From Adiantum capillus-veneris (taxonomy: Eukaryota > Streptophyta > Polypodiopsida > Polypodiales > Pteridaceae): DNA of 64,000 nt. The translations under genes and the position numbers were made by a program. The DNA lies in assembly GCA_014529385.2 (NCBI GenBank), contig CM043969.1, positions 23,666,446 through 23,730,445 on the forward strand. The letters run 5' to 3'. Below the pieces are notes generated by a model. That model saw nothing but the letters and a program-made list of their open reading frames with translations. It ran no database searches and was not told where the DNA came from. Of the stretch, positions 35,351-45,387 are shown one piece after another. Position 1 is the first letter of the stretch, and each line of letters opens with the position of its first letter.

Positions 35351-35374
35351 AGACATCATACGCGTATAATGTCT
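35351..35374. repeat. Leader palindrome 2
   Basis: Same 24-bp motif with one mismatched pair (ATAATGT on the right arm). Flanking A and T runs extend the arms by about three more pairs. Confidence 0.92.
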
Positions 35375-35477
35375 TTTGGCACTTCCACTGCTTATTTTTG
35401 ATATCTGACCTGACAAGATTGTTACAGGCACTGTAGGAAGCATAAATATCAAGTTTGGACCCAAATTGATGAAAAAT

Positions 35478-35497
35478 ACATCATACGCGTATGATGT
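35478..35497. repeat. Leader palindrome 3
   Basis: Perfect 20-bp core ACATCATACGCGTATGATGT. Confidence 0.95.
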
Positions 35498-35759
35498 CTT
35501 TGACCTAATTTTGGACATATTCTGATACTTTGCTAACACAGATCCATTGTAATAGCTGTCTAGAGGTTATATTTCAAGTTTCATGCCATTTGGATCACAA
35601 TTGACCCAAAAAACAAGTCAAAAGCGGAAAATTGCCAAGAAAAGCCTAAATTAGCCATAACTTGCTCAAACAGAGTTCAAACTGAATTTTGTGAGTGAAC
35701 AGAGCATAAAGGGGTCACTGAGAGTGAGCATAACCAAAATAGTCAAAATCTGTGAAAAA

Positions 35760-35783
35760 AGACATCATACGCGTATAATGTCT
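35760..35783. repeat. Leader palindrome 4
   Basis: Same variant as copy 2, again flanked by A and T runs that lengthen the stem. Confidence 0.92.
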
Positions 35784-36162
35784 TTTTCAGCATAACAGTA
35801 ACAAAATTCTCACCTGATGAAACAGAAGTTGTCCCACTGACAAGATTAAACAATTGACAAAGAATCAATCAGTTTGGATCAATTCTGACCACAAAAACCT
35901 GGGAAAACAAATTGCCGAGACGGAAAAGTTAAAGTCCTTCAGGGGAATTGATGAATTTGAGATCGGGCAGGAATCTCCGGATAATCAACCAAAACAAGGG
36001 GAACCAGCAAGTTTCATATCAACCGAGGGAAGTGTAAACCAAAGTTGGGTGCAACCATTAGAGCCGATCTTTGAAGGAAGTGTCTCTGATACTTCTTCGG
36101 AGAGATCTTACGAGATTTTCACCGAAAACTTGGAACACTTGAACCTGAACAACAGAGTAAAT

Positions 36163-37557
36163 ATGGCAGCAGGATCATCAAACCCTTCCGCCACCATGAA
36201 GCTATTGTTCATAAAATACCAGTACGACAATGAGCAAGGTGCCAAGATCTACAAAGATGGAATGGACCGCTATTGTGTAAAGATAGAAGATAGACCTAGT
36301 GAGTTCAAGGACTTAGTGCCTGTGAGCTATAGCGGAGATAGATATCTAGATGACGAGGGTACCATGTACTTGGTAGTCCTAAACCCTAACATTGTGGACA
36401 AGTGGGGATTGATGGGCACCAAAGCCAAAATAGATGAAGAACTTGAGGAGAAAGCACCAATAATGAACTTCCCTAATGCGAGGTTAAGAAGAGAGAATGA
36501 AACTACAAGGATCAACACTGATAACATCTATGTGGGGCTGTACAAATATAATAATGGGGAGCAAGATCTCTATTATAGATGTGAAGAACCCTACACCGGA
36601 GAGTTGACAGACCACAAAAGACTTTATGTCTTTACCTACACAGAGGGATCGGAAGTGAAAATTGCCGCTTACGATAAGTATGGCAGGCAATACTCAACAA
36701 TGGGCAAGAAAGAATTAGAAGGATATACATACTTTGGGGGACCACTACATCAGTATTATGTTACTTCTAGCTCACATAGACCAGCACCAACAAATGGAGT
36801 GCAAAACTCAATGACAACAGGAGGACAAAGAACTCAGGTTGCTGACTCTTTCAGTCAACCTTGGGACTCGAAGCTCGGACCAATGGGATCATTACATTCC
36901 AGAGAGTCAATGGAGACGAATCAAGGTAGTGCAATTCCAATCCCCACCTATACCACTCCAGGTCCAAGGTTTGAAGCGGAACCATCACATTTACCTCCCA
37001 GTAGTAGATTCAGGGCAGAGGAACCGACAAGGGTAACCCATGAAGTCCATGATGTTAGAGAAAGCTTTAGCCGGGACACAGGAGCAATGAGATTGGTAGC
37101 AGATCATAGACGTATGAGACCATCTCAAGTAGCCAAGTGTATGCCAAAGAAGTATGGTGGTTCAGGAGATCCGTATGCACATGTGTCACTCTTTAAGCAA
37201 GTCCTAAGAGCTGAGCAGATAACAGATTTCCATACACAATACGAGGGATTTGGTCTTACTCTAGAAGGTATTGCATTGACATGGTTTCAACCAATGAACA
37301 TAGGGGGATTCTATGACATTGACCATTTGCTAAGAGAGTTTGCTGAGGAATTCTCAAAACGAGGGATTAAGCACAATACGGTCTCACAAATATATGCTTT
37401 TAAACAGAGAGAACACGAAAAGGTGAAGGAAGCTTCACTTCGCTTCAAACAATACATTGAGAGATGTCCAGTACGTGAACGACCACAAGATGACAGACTA
37501 TCTGTTCTCTTTATTGAGGGACTGAGGAACGACACTCTCAAAAGGACTTGCACTTGA
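36163..37557 (+). pseudogene. Element D gag, matrix/capsid part
   Basis: I take the ATG at 36163 (MAAGSSNPS) as start; the frame is open upstream to a TTG at 35854. The first 200 residues (LLFIKYQYDNEQGAKIYKDG and on) resemble nothing I know. The capsid region follows: RMRPSQVAKCMPKKYGGSGDPYAHV, GIALTWFQPM and FKQREHEKVKEASLRFKQYIERCP, the usual gypsy gag pattern. The frame ends at TGA 37555-37557, while homologous sequence (LHLKACTSFEQVTREAL) continues one base back in the next frame. A one-base indel near 37545 is the simplest explanation; programmed -1 shifting is possible, but I see no classical slippery heptamer. Confidence 0.8.
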
Positions 37558-39416
37558 AAGCTTGTACAAGTTTCGAGCAAGTAACGAGAGAGGCATTGTA
37601 CTTAGTGGATAACTGTACGGTTTATGGAGAGGTGTCAGCGGATACAGATTTTGCATCCAGTAGCTCCTCCTCCGTAGCGAGCGAAACTACCACTAAAAAG
37701 AATGTTCAAACAACAACCATGCCAAATGTAGAGCAAATGATAGAAGATGCTCTAAAAAGGATGGCACCATACCAAAAACCATTGCCAAAAACACTGAAAT
37801 GGTGTGCTATTGAACAAAAATGGACAAATCATCCAACAGAGGAGTGTTATTACAACAAAGGGTATGTAAGGGAGCGCCAGTACGCACCTCCTGCTCAATT
37901 AGCACCACCTCAAGTACATCCAGTGCCTCGATACCCAACGGGAAATGTACCTGGACCTATGGGGATAGAAAGACCGCAACCGGTATTGGGACAACAACCA
38001 CCTTTACCAGGAGCAAGACCAGTGGGCATTAGATATGCACCAACCTTAGAGAATCAGGAAGAACAAGCCTTAGTGCCTGTTCAAGCCTATTACGAAGAAT
38101 CGGGTGCACACATGTCTCCGACAGTTTATTACCCACCAGAAGAACCAAAACAACCAGAACCATGGGGCATGATGGGGAATGTTGGAATACCAACAATTAC
38201 AAGTGCTTTTGATGAAGAGAGATACAATTTGGACGCAAGAACCTTGATGTTCATAGCTCATGGAGGGTTAACAGGACAAAGACCATCCTACCCACAAAGG
38301 ACGAATCAAGCGGGACCAAGACCAGCACTAGGACCCTGTCACAAGTGTGGAGGTGACCATCTGATGAATGTTTGCCCACATACGGAAATCATTAGAATTA
38401 ACGCTTATTGCACTGAGTGTGGGGTTACTCACTTCATTGAGGATTGTTCAAAGAATCCAAACAAAGTGCAAAAGACGACATTGAATATGCTAGAAACTAT
38501 TCCTACCAGCAGTGGGTCTGAAAATGAAACTCTGATACCAACGCAAGTTGTTACTAGAGCTCAAGCTAAGAAAACCACTAGAGAACCTGAGAATGGAAAG
38601 TTAGCGACTGACGTAGTTAGTCAAGGACCGCGGAGTCAGAAAAACACATGGAAAGCTAGAAAAGCACGCATGAAGTTGAGAAAAGAACGTGAAGACGCTA
38701 TTCTAGCTGAGGAACTAAAGCAAACTAAAGCTAGATTAGAAAAACTTGAGAGTCAAAATGGGAAACGAGAGATGAGCCCGGAAAGAGCGAAACAAAAGAG
38801 TATCAAAGAAACAACGAGCTTAAGCTCCGGGGGATCAGTGCTAGTCGACAAGGTACATGCACCATTGGACGCACTGATGAGAGCTTACGAAGCTAGGTTA
38901 AAGAACAACCAAACACAAGAACAGAGGTGGATGACATACCCAAACGCAGAATTGGAAAAGCAGAGACTTGAAATGTGCCAGAGAATGATCGAGACTGCAC
39001 AAGCCTTATTAGAACCACCAAAAGAAACAATGAATTGTGGAAAGGAAAACCCCATTCAGCAAGAGACTATCGTTTCACGGGTAGCTGAAAAGACTCCCAG
39101 TGCACAAAAGCCTGAAAATACACAAAAGGATGACCGCATAGTATTGAACACAACCGATCAGGAGATAGAGAGTTTTCATCCAGTCATACAGAGGATTTAC
39201 GGAAAAGATGAGGATTACAATGAATTTTGGAAACAAGTGAGAGAGGCAAACTTTGCAAACGAGCTAAGTTGCCAAGCTAATCAGACAAATTGGGAAAAGG
39301 ACATCAGGAATCCTCCCATAGTGGAATTTGAGGCAGGATCTCAAGTGGACTTGGATCTGCAATCTTACTGGGGAGATGGGGGCTCTGTTAGAACAATGGA
39401 GAGCAAACCTCATTAA
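37548..39416 (+). pseudogene. Element D gag C-terminus and nucleocapsid
   Basis: A 622-codon frame continuing gag. A Pro/Gln-rich linker (about residues 100-210) precedes two zinc knuckles, CHKCGGDHLMNVC and CTECGVTHFIEDC, near 38339-38455. Both have the spacing CX2CX3HX4C, one residue shorter than the standard knuckle. Basic and heptad-like segments follow (RKARMKLRKEREDAILAEELKQ and on). The stop at 39414-39416 (TAA) is followed in the same frame by more open sequence up to 39692, so it may be a mutated sense codon. No ATG is needed, since it is read from gag. Confidence 0.75.
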
Positions 39417-39870
39417 CTGAAAACCTTACCTTCATACTTAGGAGAGTATGAAGCAAAATCTGAGATTAGAGCACTTCCCTCAAGAAAAATCTCATCAGAA
39501 AAAGTCATGGATTCGCAAGGATTGATAGAGATTTTGTCAACACCAGTGACATGCACTATCACTCTAGCTGAAGCTAAGACCACATATGTGGACCACTGTA
39601 GGAAAATGCTTGGAGAAATTCGGGATAAAAGATCCAACATCGAGATTGCAAGAGAGCATGGAGGAGCTGAGCAAGCCACAAACGAACGCTAAGCCTGTAC
39701 CCTTAAACAAGGTCGGAGAGTATTGCGAAGGTGAAGAGGGGAATACAACCTTACCAGTTGAATTCCAAGGAGTGAACACAATGGCAATACTAGACAGCGG
39801 AGCTGGGGTAGCCATTGCTACAAAAGAAATCTGAAAAAAATGGGGAAAACCAGCAATAAGGAAGACTAGG
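39417..39870 (+). pseudogene. Element D protease region, broken
   Basis: Frame 39507-39692 continues from gag, and the protease proper is in frame 39586-39834, so a second frameshift lies between about 39600 and 39690. The active-site loop is MAILDSGAGVAIA (about 39780-39818), the usual DSG triplet. TGA at 39832-39834 then interrupts the frame, possibly a former Trp codon. The same frame resumes in pol with IILGRPFMRQL, the second half of the retropepsin fold. Confidence 0.8.
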
Positions 39871-42800
39871 TTGAAACTCCAATTAGCAGATGGACACATG
39901 GAGAAACCTATGGGGTTATTAGAGAAAGTTGTAGTGACTTCTTGCGGCATTGAATACGAACATACTTTCGCTATTGTCGATTTTGGCAAGGAGAATAACT
40001 ATGATATCATACTGGGAAGACCATTCATGAGACAATTGAAAATGGTCCAGGATTGGGGCTACGATCACATATACCTGAGAAATATGGAAACCACTACACG
40101 TGTGAACCTGAAAGACCATAGCTACAAAGATGTGAACCGAACACCGGTAGAGGAATTTGATTCGGCTACTTTGGCGGGATCCGAATTTCCAGCTTGGTTA
40201 GGTAAACCCAAGGAGTTATGGATGTGTGGAGCTTCGAAATGTGGAAGTCTGAAACGAGAAGAATGTGTTTTAGAAAGGGCTATCGAAGACGAAACTTATA
40301 TAGGAGAACCCTTTCCAGAGGACACGTTTGAACCATTAGAATGGACACACATTCTAGCAACCCTAGATGTTTGTACAATTCCGGATGGTCCCACAACGAA
40401 ATTTTGCAACAAGGACGGGTACGACGTGGTTCCGTATTTCATGTTGAGAACTGTACTCGAAAATGAAACTGAAAAAAACGATACACTGGAAAAAGAAGAT
40501 GAAGAAGAGGTGTTTCACGACATTCCCAATCATCCAGAGTGGGGAAATGAAGCAGACAACGAGTCAACGGACAATTCAAGCGGAAACGACGAAACTATAA
40601 CGGATGTCCGATTTTATGATTTTCCGAACCAAACAAAACAACGCCAGAAACACTGTAGAGCAAAGAAAAAAACAAAAGGGGTTAGAACCAATCCGATGCC
40701 TAGAATAAGAGGAAAAAATCAATTCCTAATGCTAGTAAAGGCTGAAGATTGTGTTAAGGATAAGATTTCTGGAAGAATGAGAGGCAGTGATCAAAAGAGC
40801 TTACGAAAAGACAAAAGAGGCTCAAGAAATCAAGTTCAAAAGAATGGAACGAAAACTGAAACAGAAAAATCAGAAAAGAACAAGCGCAACAGAGAACACA
40901 CGGAGTCCAAGCTAGAACGTAGAAACAAGTACAGAGAGCTCAAGAAAACTCTGAAAGAAGTTTGGACTACAGAAATTGAGAGTGGAGAGGACAAAAACGC
41001 CAAAATCAAGGAAAACATGGATGTTCCCTCTCACTATAGGAAATTCACAATAGAGGATAGGAAGGTGATATTAACCCCACCTATTCGAGAGAGGAAGGAG
41101 AACGAATCTTATGACGGACCGGAGGATGCAAAAAAAGTTGATTTAGCAGCTCCAGGTGAGCCACCTAGACCGGTATACATAGCCACAGATTTGTCTCCAG
41201 GCGAGGAAGAGAGACTTTTGAGTCTTCTCAAAGATTATAGGGATGTGTTTGCATGGTCTTATAAGGACTTAAAGGGAGTTGACCCATCGATATGCCAACA
41301 CACAATCCCACTGAAACAAGACGCAAAGCCTAGCAGACAGAGACCATACACATATAATGATACGTTTGCTAAGCGAATCAAAGAAGAGATAGATAAGCTA
41401 ATGGAAGCTGAATTCATATACGAGATTGAACACATTGATTGGGTATCTCCGATTGTGGTAGTACCTAAGAAGAACGGAAAACTCCGAGTGTGTGTCAACC
41501 TAAAGAAAGTGAATGCTGCAACAATCAGGGACAATTATCCCCTGCCGATAACTGATCATGTTCTAGAACGTGTATCAGGGAAAACAGCATACTCCTTTCT
41601 TGATGGTTTTTCAGGATATAACCAGCTAGCCATAGCATTGGAAGATCAACATAAAACAGCTTTTGCAACGGAGTGGGGAATTTATGCTTATCGGGTTATG
41701 CCTTTTGGTCTAACCAATGCTCCCGCAACCTTCCAGAGGCTGATGACGCATGCTTTCAAAGAATACTTAAGGCTGTTTCTCGAAATATACATGGATGACT
41801 TATGTGTACATTCTCTACTGAGAGATGAGCATCTAGAACACCTAAGAAAAGTATTTGAGAAATGTAGGACATATCGCATTTGTCTCAATCCTGAGAAATG
41901 TGTGTTTATGGTCCGACAGGGCAGAATTCTGGGACATATTGTCTCACAAAACGGAATATCCACGGATTTAGAGAAGATAAAAGTTATAGTGGATATGCCT
42001 AGAGCAACCAATGCGAAACAAGTACAGAGCTTTATGGGACATTGTGGATATTATAGACGATTCATTTACATGTACGCTATAATAGGCCAACCACTTTACA
42101 GGCTAATAGTGAACTTTGAATGGACAGAGGAATGTGAGGAATCATTCAAGAAATTGAAAGAGGCACTCATTACCGCTCCAGTCTTGAAATCACCAGATTG
42201 GGAGAAGATATTCCATGTGCACATAGATGCTTCGGCATATGCAATAGGATGCATTCTGGCTCAGCCAGAAGGAGGAAACATGGATTTTCCTATCTGTTAC
42301 GCCAGTCGACAGCTCAACAATGCAGAGAAGAATTACACCACAACAGAGCGAGAAGGATTAGGAATGATCTATGCTGTGAAGAAATTTCGGCATTATCTTC
42401 TAGCCAACAAGTTTGTGTTTTTTACGGATCACCAAGCCTTGCTCTACCTAGTGAATAAACCATGCAATACCGGGAGAATAGTGAGATGGTTCATTATCTT
42501 ACTGGAATTCGACTTCACGGTAGTAGTAAAGAAAGGAAAAACACATCTTAGAGCTGATCATCTTTCGCGATTGACGAATGGAGAAGACCCTATAGGAGTA
42601 GATGACGACATGCCAGACGCGTACTTGTTCAACATAGAAATGATACCTAAGTGGTCTCAAAATGTCGTTGACCTATTAACCTATGGAGGAGAGTTCGATA
42701 GAAGAAATTACAACCTGAAACATATTGCTATTCAGCAATCTAAGAATCTTCAATTGATTGCAAGAAGGTTGTATCAATTGGGAAATGATCATGTTTTACG

Positions 42801-44322
42801 ACTATGCATCAATCCTGAGGAATATAATATATATCTGCGCGAAGCACATGTTCAGGAATGTGCATTTCATTGTTCAAGAAGGAACACATATAGGAAATTG
42901 TTACAATTGGGAGTCTATTGGCCAGGAATGAAAGAAAGCGTACATGAATATGTCACAGTATGTATTGTATGTTCATCAAAACCTCCAGCCGAGTATTCAA
43001 CATTATATCAGATAATGATCGCTCCAGAATGGAGTCAGTATATTGTTGAATATCTCACAAATAGAACTTTCCCAGAAGGAACGTCAAAAGCTCGTCAGAA
43101 ATCTGTAGAGACAGAAGCTAGAGATTACGCTTTAATAGGAGATCAACTCTATAAGAGAGGTAAAGACAACCAGCTTAGGATTTGCGCATCAGAGTCTGAG
43201 TATGTGATAATCCTAGAGCAAGCTCATGGAGGAGTAGGTGGAGGCCATTTCTCAGGTGATAAGACAGCAAAACTTGTCTTAGCCGCAGGAATATGGTGGC
43301 CAACATTACATATGGACGCTGAGGAATACGTTAAACGGTGTGATGACTGTCAGCGGACCAAAGTACCACTTAAAAGAGATGATATGCCGCTTAGACCAAT
43401 GATGGGGGCAAGAGCTTTTGCAAAATGGGGGATTGATTATGTTGGACCCATTTCGCCTCCTGCATATAAGACTCATGCACAATACATCGTTGTGGCTACA
43501 GACTATCTAACAAAGTGGGTCGAAGCAAAGGCAACTCAAAAAGCAGATGCCAGGACCACGGCCCAATTTCTGTATGAATACGTCTTTGTACGATATGGAT
43601 TGCCAATAGAAATTGTGAGTGATCGAGGCACACATTTCATAAATGAAGTGATAAAGATCCTTCTAGATGAATTCATGGTAATCCATAGGAAATCAGCCCC
43701 GTATCATCCACAAGCAAACGGACAAGCTGAAGCAACAAACAAAACCATATGTACGGTCCTCACGAAGATTGTATCTGAGTCGAGAACTGACTGGGACCAA
43801 AAGTTACATTCAACATTATGGGCATATAGGGTGGCGTATAAAACATCCATAGGAACGACCCCATATAACATGGTTTTTGGGCTAAATGCTATCTTGCCAA
43901 TAGAATTCTTGGTTTCAACCTTAAGGGTGGCTAAGGATCTAGAGTGGACAGGGCACGAGCTCTCTGATAGAATAGATGACCTGGAAAAGCTAGATGAGCT
44001 TCGCCTAAAAGCAGTAGCTTCCATCTACGCTCAAAAAAGGCGACAAAAGGAATTTTTTGATAAGCATGTGCGGACTAAAGAGTTTAAAGTTGGGGACTAT
44101 GTCCTAGTTTACACTCTGAAACAGCATGCTAAGAAGCTTAAAAAGCAAGGGATGGGTCCTCTGGTGATTAAAGATCTATCACCAAGTGGAGCCGTCAAGC
44201 TTGCTACATTAGACGGAGAAGAAATGCCCAATGGGATTAGTGGATGCAGAGTGAAAAAGTATCTGTTGCCGCTAACACAAGACATGCTTCTCAAAATACA
44301 TCAAGAAAAGATGCGTGTCTAG
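39871..44322 (+). CDS. Element D pol: protease end, RT, RNase H, integrase
   Basis: 1483 uninterrupted codons; it has no ATG of its own and would be translated from upstream gag-pro. The second half of protease (IILGRPFM) comes first, then a 350-residue acidic and basic linker. RT runs about 41330-42000 with VSPIVVVPKKNGKLRVCVNLKKVN, FLDGFSGYNQLAI, MPFGLTNAP and the catalytic YMDD (41790). RNase H starts near 42213 (HIDASAYAIGC, TTTEREGLGM, TDHQALLYLV). Two HHCC modules follow (42646-42972 and 43024-43350). The integrase core has D at 43435, D at 43621 and E at 43729, the correct D-x61-D-x35-E spacing. The C-terminal GDYVLVYTLKQ region has no chromodomain. All catalytic residues are present. 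Confidence 0.92.
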   Translation: MKLQLADGHMEKPMGLLEKVVVTSCGIEYEHTFAIVDFGKENNYDIILGRPFMRQLKMVQDWGYDHIYLRNMETTTRVNLKDHSYKDVNRTPVEEFDSATLAGSEFPAWLGKPKELWMCGASKCGSLKREECVLERAIEDETYIGEPFPEDTFEPLEWTHILATLDVCTIPDGPTTKFCNKDGYDVVPYFMLRTVLENETEKNDTLEKEDEEEVFHDIPNHPEWGNEADNESTDNSSGNDETITDVRFYDFPNQTKQRQKHCRAKKKTKGVRTNPMPRIRGKNQFLMLVKAEDCVKDKISGRMRGSDQKSLRKDKRGSRNQVQKNGTKTETEKSEKNKRNREHTESKLERRNKYRELKKTLKEVWTTEIESGEDKNAKIKENMDVPSHYRKFTIEDRKVILTPPIRERKENESYDGPEDAKKVDLAAPGEPPRPVYIATDLSPGEEERLLSLLKDYRDVFAWSYKDLKGVDPSICQHTIPLKQDAKPSRQRPYTYNDTFAKRIKEEIDKLMEAEFIYEIEHIDWVSPIVVVPKKNGKLRVCVNLKKVNAATIRDNYPLPITDHVLERVSGKTAYSFLDGFSGYNQLAIALEDQHKTAFATEWGIYAYRVMPFGLTNAPATFQRLMTHAFKEYLRLFLEIYMDDLCVHSLLRDEHLEHLRKVFEKCRTYRICLNPEKCVFMVRQGRILGHIVSQNGISTDLEKIKVIVDMPRATNAKQVQSFMGHCGYYRRFIYMYAIIGQPLYRLIVNFEWTEECEESFKKLKEALITAPVLKSPDWEKIFHVHIDASAYAIGCILAQPEGGNMDFPICYASRQLNNAEKNYTTTEREGLGMIYAVKKFRHYLLANKFVFFTDHQALLYLVNKPCNTGRIVRWFIILLEFDFTVVVKKGKTHLRADHLSRLTNGEDPIGVDDDMPDAYLFNIEMIPKWSQNVVDLLTYGGEFDRRNYNLKHIAIQQSKNLQLIARRLYQLGNDHVLRLCINPEEYNIYLREAHVQECAFHCSRRNTYRKLLQLGVYWPGMKESVHEYVTVCIVCSSKPPAEYSTLYQIMIAPEWSQYIVEYLTNRTFPEGTSKARQKSVETEARDYALIGDQLYKRGKDNQLRICASESEYVIILEQAHGGVGGGHFSGDKTAKLVLAAGIWWPTLHMDAEEYVKRCDDCQRTKVPLKRDDMPLRPMMGARAFAKWGIDYVGPISPPAYKTHAQYIVVATDYLTKWVEAKATQKADARTTAQFLYEYVFVRYGLPIEIVSDRGTHFINEVIKILLDEFMVIHRKSAPYHPQANGQAEATNKTICTVLTKIVSESRTDWDQKLHSTLWAYRVAYKTSIGTTPYNMVFGLNAILPIEFLVSTLRVAKDLEWTGHELSDRIDDLEKLDELRLKAVASIYAQKRRQKEFFDKHVRTKEFKVGDYVLVYTLKQHAKKLKKQGMGPLVIKDLSPSGAVKLATLDGEEMPNGISGCRVKKYLLPLTQDMLLKIHQEKMRV
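42646..42972 (+). other. Integrase N-terminal HHCC module, copy 1
   Basis: 109 residues from PKWSQNVVDLL to CIVC. Zinc ligands are the two His of EAHVQECAFHC and the Cys pair of VCIVC; LGVYWPGM matches the usual YWPGM signature. It aligns along its whole length with copy 2, which starts 378 bp downstream. Confidence 0.8.
43024..43350 (+). other. Integrase N-terminal HHCC module, copy 2
   Basis: Also 109 residues, from PEWSQYIVEYL to CDDC, with ligands in QAHGGVGGGHF and CDDC and the signature IWWPTLH. It directly precedes the catalytic core, so it is the canonical copy. Nucleotide identity with copy 1 is low, so the duplication is old. Confidence 0.85.
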
Positions 44323-45020
44323 AAAAAAAAAAGAGAATAGAGGAGGAGCAGTATGTCGCTCTTTATGAAGGCGACATCACAAAGGATGAACAATCAAAGA
44401 AGATTGTAGATTCTCAACCTAGATGGAGGAAAGGTTGGCTGAACAAATACCCAGCCTACCTCATCTACTTGGTAGAGGCTCCAAAGGAGATTCGGGAGGA
44501 TGCAACCTTCTGCCCGGTGCCAAGAGTCAGAAACTGGAAAGAGCATGGCAGGATTGCAGAAAAGAAGCCAAATTGGCTTAATTATCCCAGGATGCCAGGA
44601 CCAAAGGAAGGAGAGAGAATAGGTAAAGCCTACATGGTGAAAACCCTAACGGGCACCATTAAACTCTTTACTGGCTCTCCTGACCTTTCGTGTCAGATGC
44701 TAAAGAAAATCTGCAGGACTCTCTTAGCATGCATTGAAGTGTTCGCGCCAGATAAAGCCACGACCTCGAGTCTACTATCGACGTCCGACACAGTGACGGA
44801 TATGATGTATGATCTTTCATTGCAGCCATCACCAAAGGTGTTACATCTCTTATACCAAACAATTATGTTTTTGCCTAGCTTCCACATGCAAACATTTGAA
44901 GAAGCTTTCTACACCGGCTTTTTCACTCACGAAAGCAAAATATTCGGCCCAACCTTGACCATCGGCAACCTACGCTACGAATCACATTTGCAGATGCTCA
45001 AGACGACAGGACTCTATTGA
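44244..45020 (+). CDS. Element D 3' ORF, unknown protein (258 aa)
   Basis: Has its own ATG at 44244, overlaps the end of pol by 79 bp in the -1 frame, and ends at 45020, about 50 bp before the 3' LTR. The start is basic and charged (CLEKKKRIEEEQYVALYEGD). PRWRKGWLNKYPAYLIYL and PVPRVRNW follow, and the C-terminal half is helical (YDLSLQPSPKVLHLLYQTIMFL, FYTGFFTHESKIFGP). No signal peptide or clear membrane span, no known domain. The same blocks recur in element E (33550-33010 and upstream), so this is a shared gene of the family rather than chance. Expression could be by -1 frameshift, reinitiation or a spliced RNA. Confidence 0.75.
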   Translation: MQSEKVSVAANTRHASQNTSRKDACLEKKKRIEEEQYVALYEGDITKDEQSKKIVDSQPRWRKGWLNKYPAYLIYLVEAPKEIREDATFCPVPRVRNWKEHGRIAEKKPNWLNYPRMPGPKEGERIGKAYMVKTLTGTIKLFTGSPDLSCQMLKKICRTLLACIEVFAPDKATTSSLLSTSDTVTDMMYDLSLQPSPKVLHLLYQTIMFLPSFHMQTFEEAFYTGFFTHESKIFGPTLTIGNLRYESHLQMLKTTGLY

Positions 45021-45054
45021 TCAAGCCTCAAAGTCATGTCAGGGACGACATGAA

Positions 45055-45069
45055 CGCGGAGGGGGGGAG
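45055..45069 (+). promoter_or_regulatory. Element D polypurine tract
   Basis: GCGGAGGGGGGGAG abuts the TG start of the 3' LTR. Confidence 0.85.
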
Positions 45070-45356
45070 TGTTGAGCCAGCAGAGGATCCCAACCACATT
45101 TTTGCTCACACCCATCATTTTGTAACCATTGATTGTAATAAAGGTCTTTCCGACATTAATTTTGATTTGAGCCATTCATTAAGTAACGGGACTCAATTGA
45201 GTTTCCAGCCTGTAATCCCGACGTAATTTCACCTGCTGATGTAAATAATTAGAGATGTTCTCACCTCCAAGGCTGAGGTATATAAGCCAAAGTTTTGTAA
45301 CCTAAGGGAGGATTCAATTATTAATCAAAGTGAGTTTTTGAGCGCGGTGACTGTGT

Positions 45357-45387
<31 letters not shown>

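Larger units (their letters stand above)
34542..36162 (+). other. Element D untranslated leader
   Basis: About 1.6 kb of AT-rich sequence without a supported gene before the first in-frame ATG of gag. The gag frame is already open from about 35854, where the first codon is TTG. The leader contains four copies of a CGCG-centred palindrome, annotated separately. Confidence 0.75.

Noticed and set aside
37540-37560. Programmed -1 frameshift in element D gag
   Set aside because: The junction falls inside the conserved capsid region and I see no classical slippery heptamer, so an indel is simpler.
42646-43350. Doubled HHCC module as an assembly duplication
   Set aside because: The two copies are too diverged at the nucleotide level, and the same doubling is present in element E.
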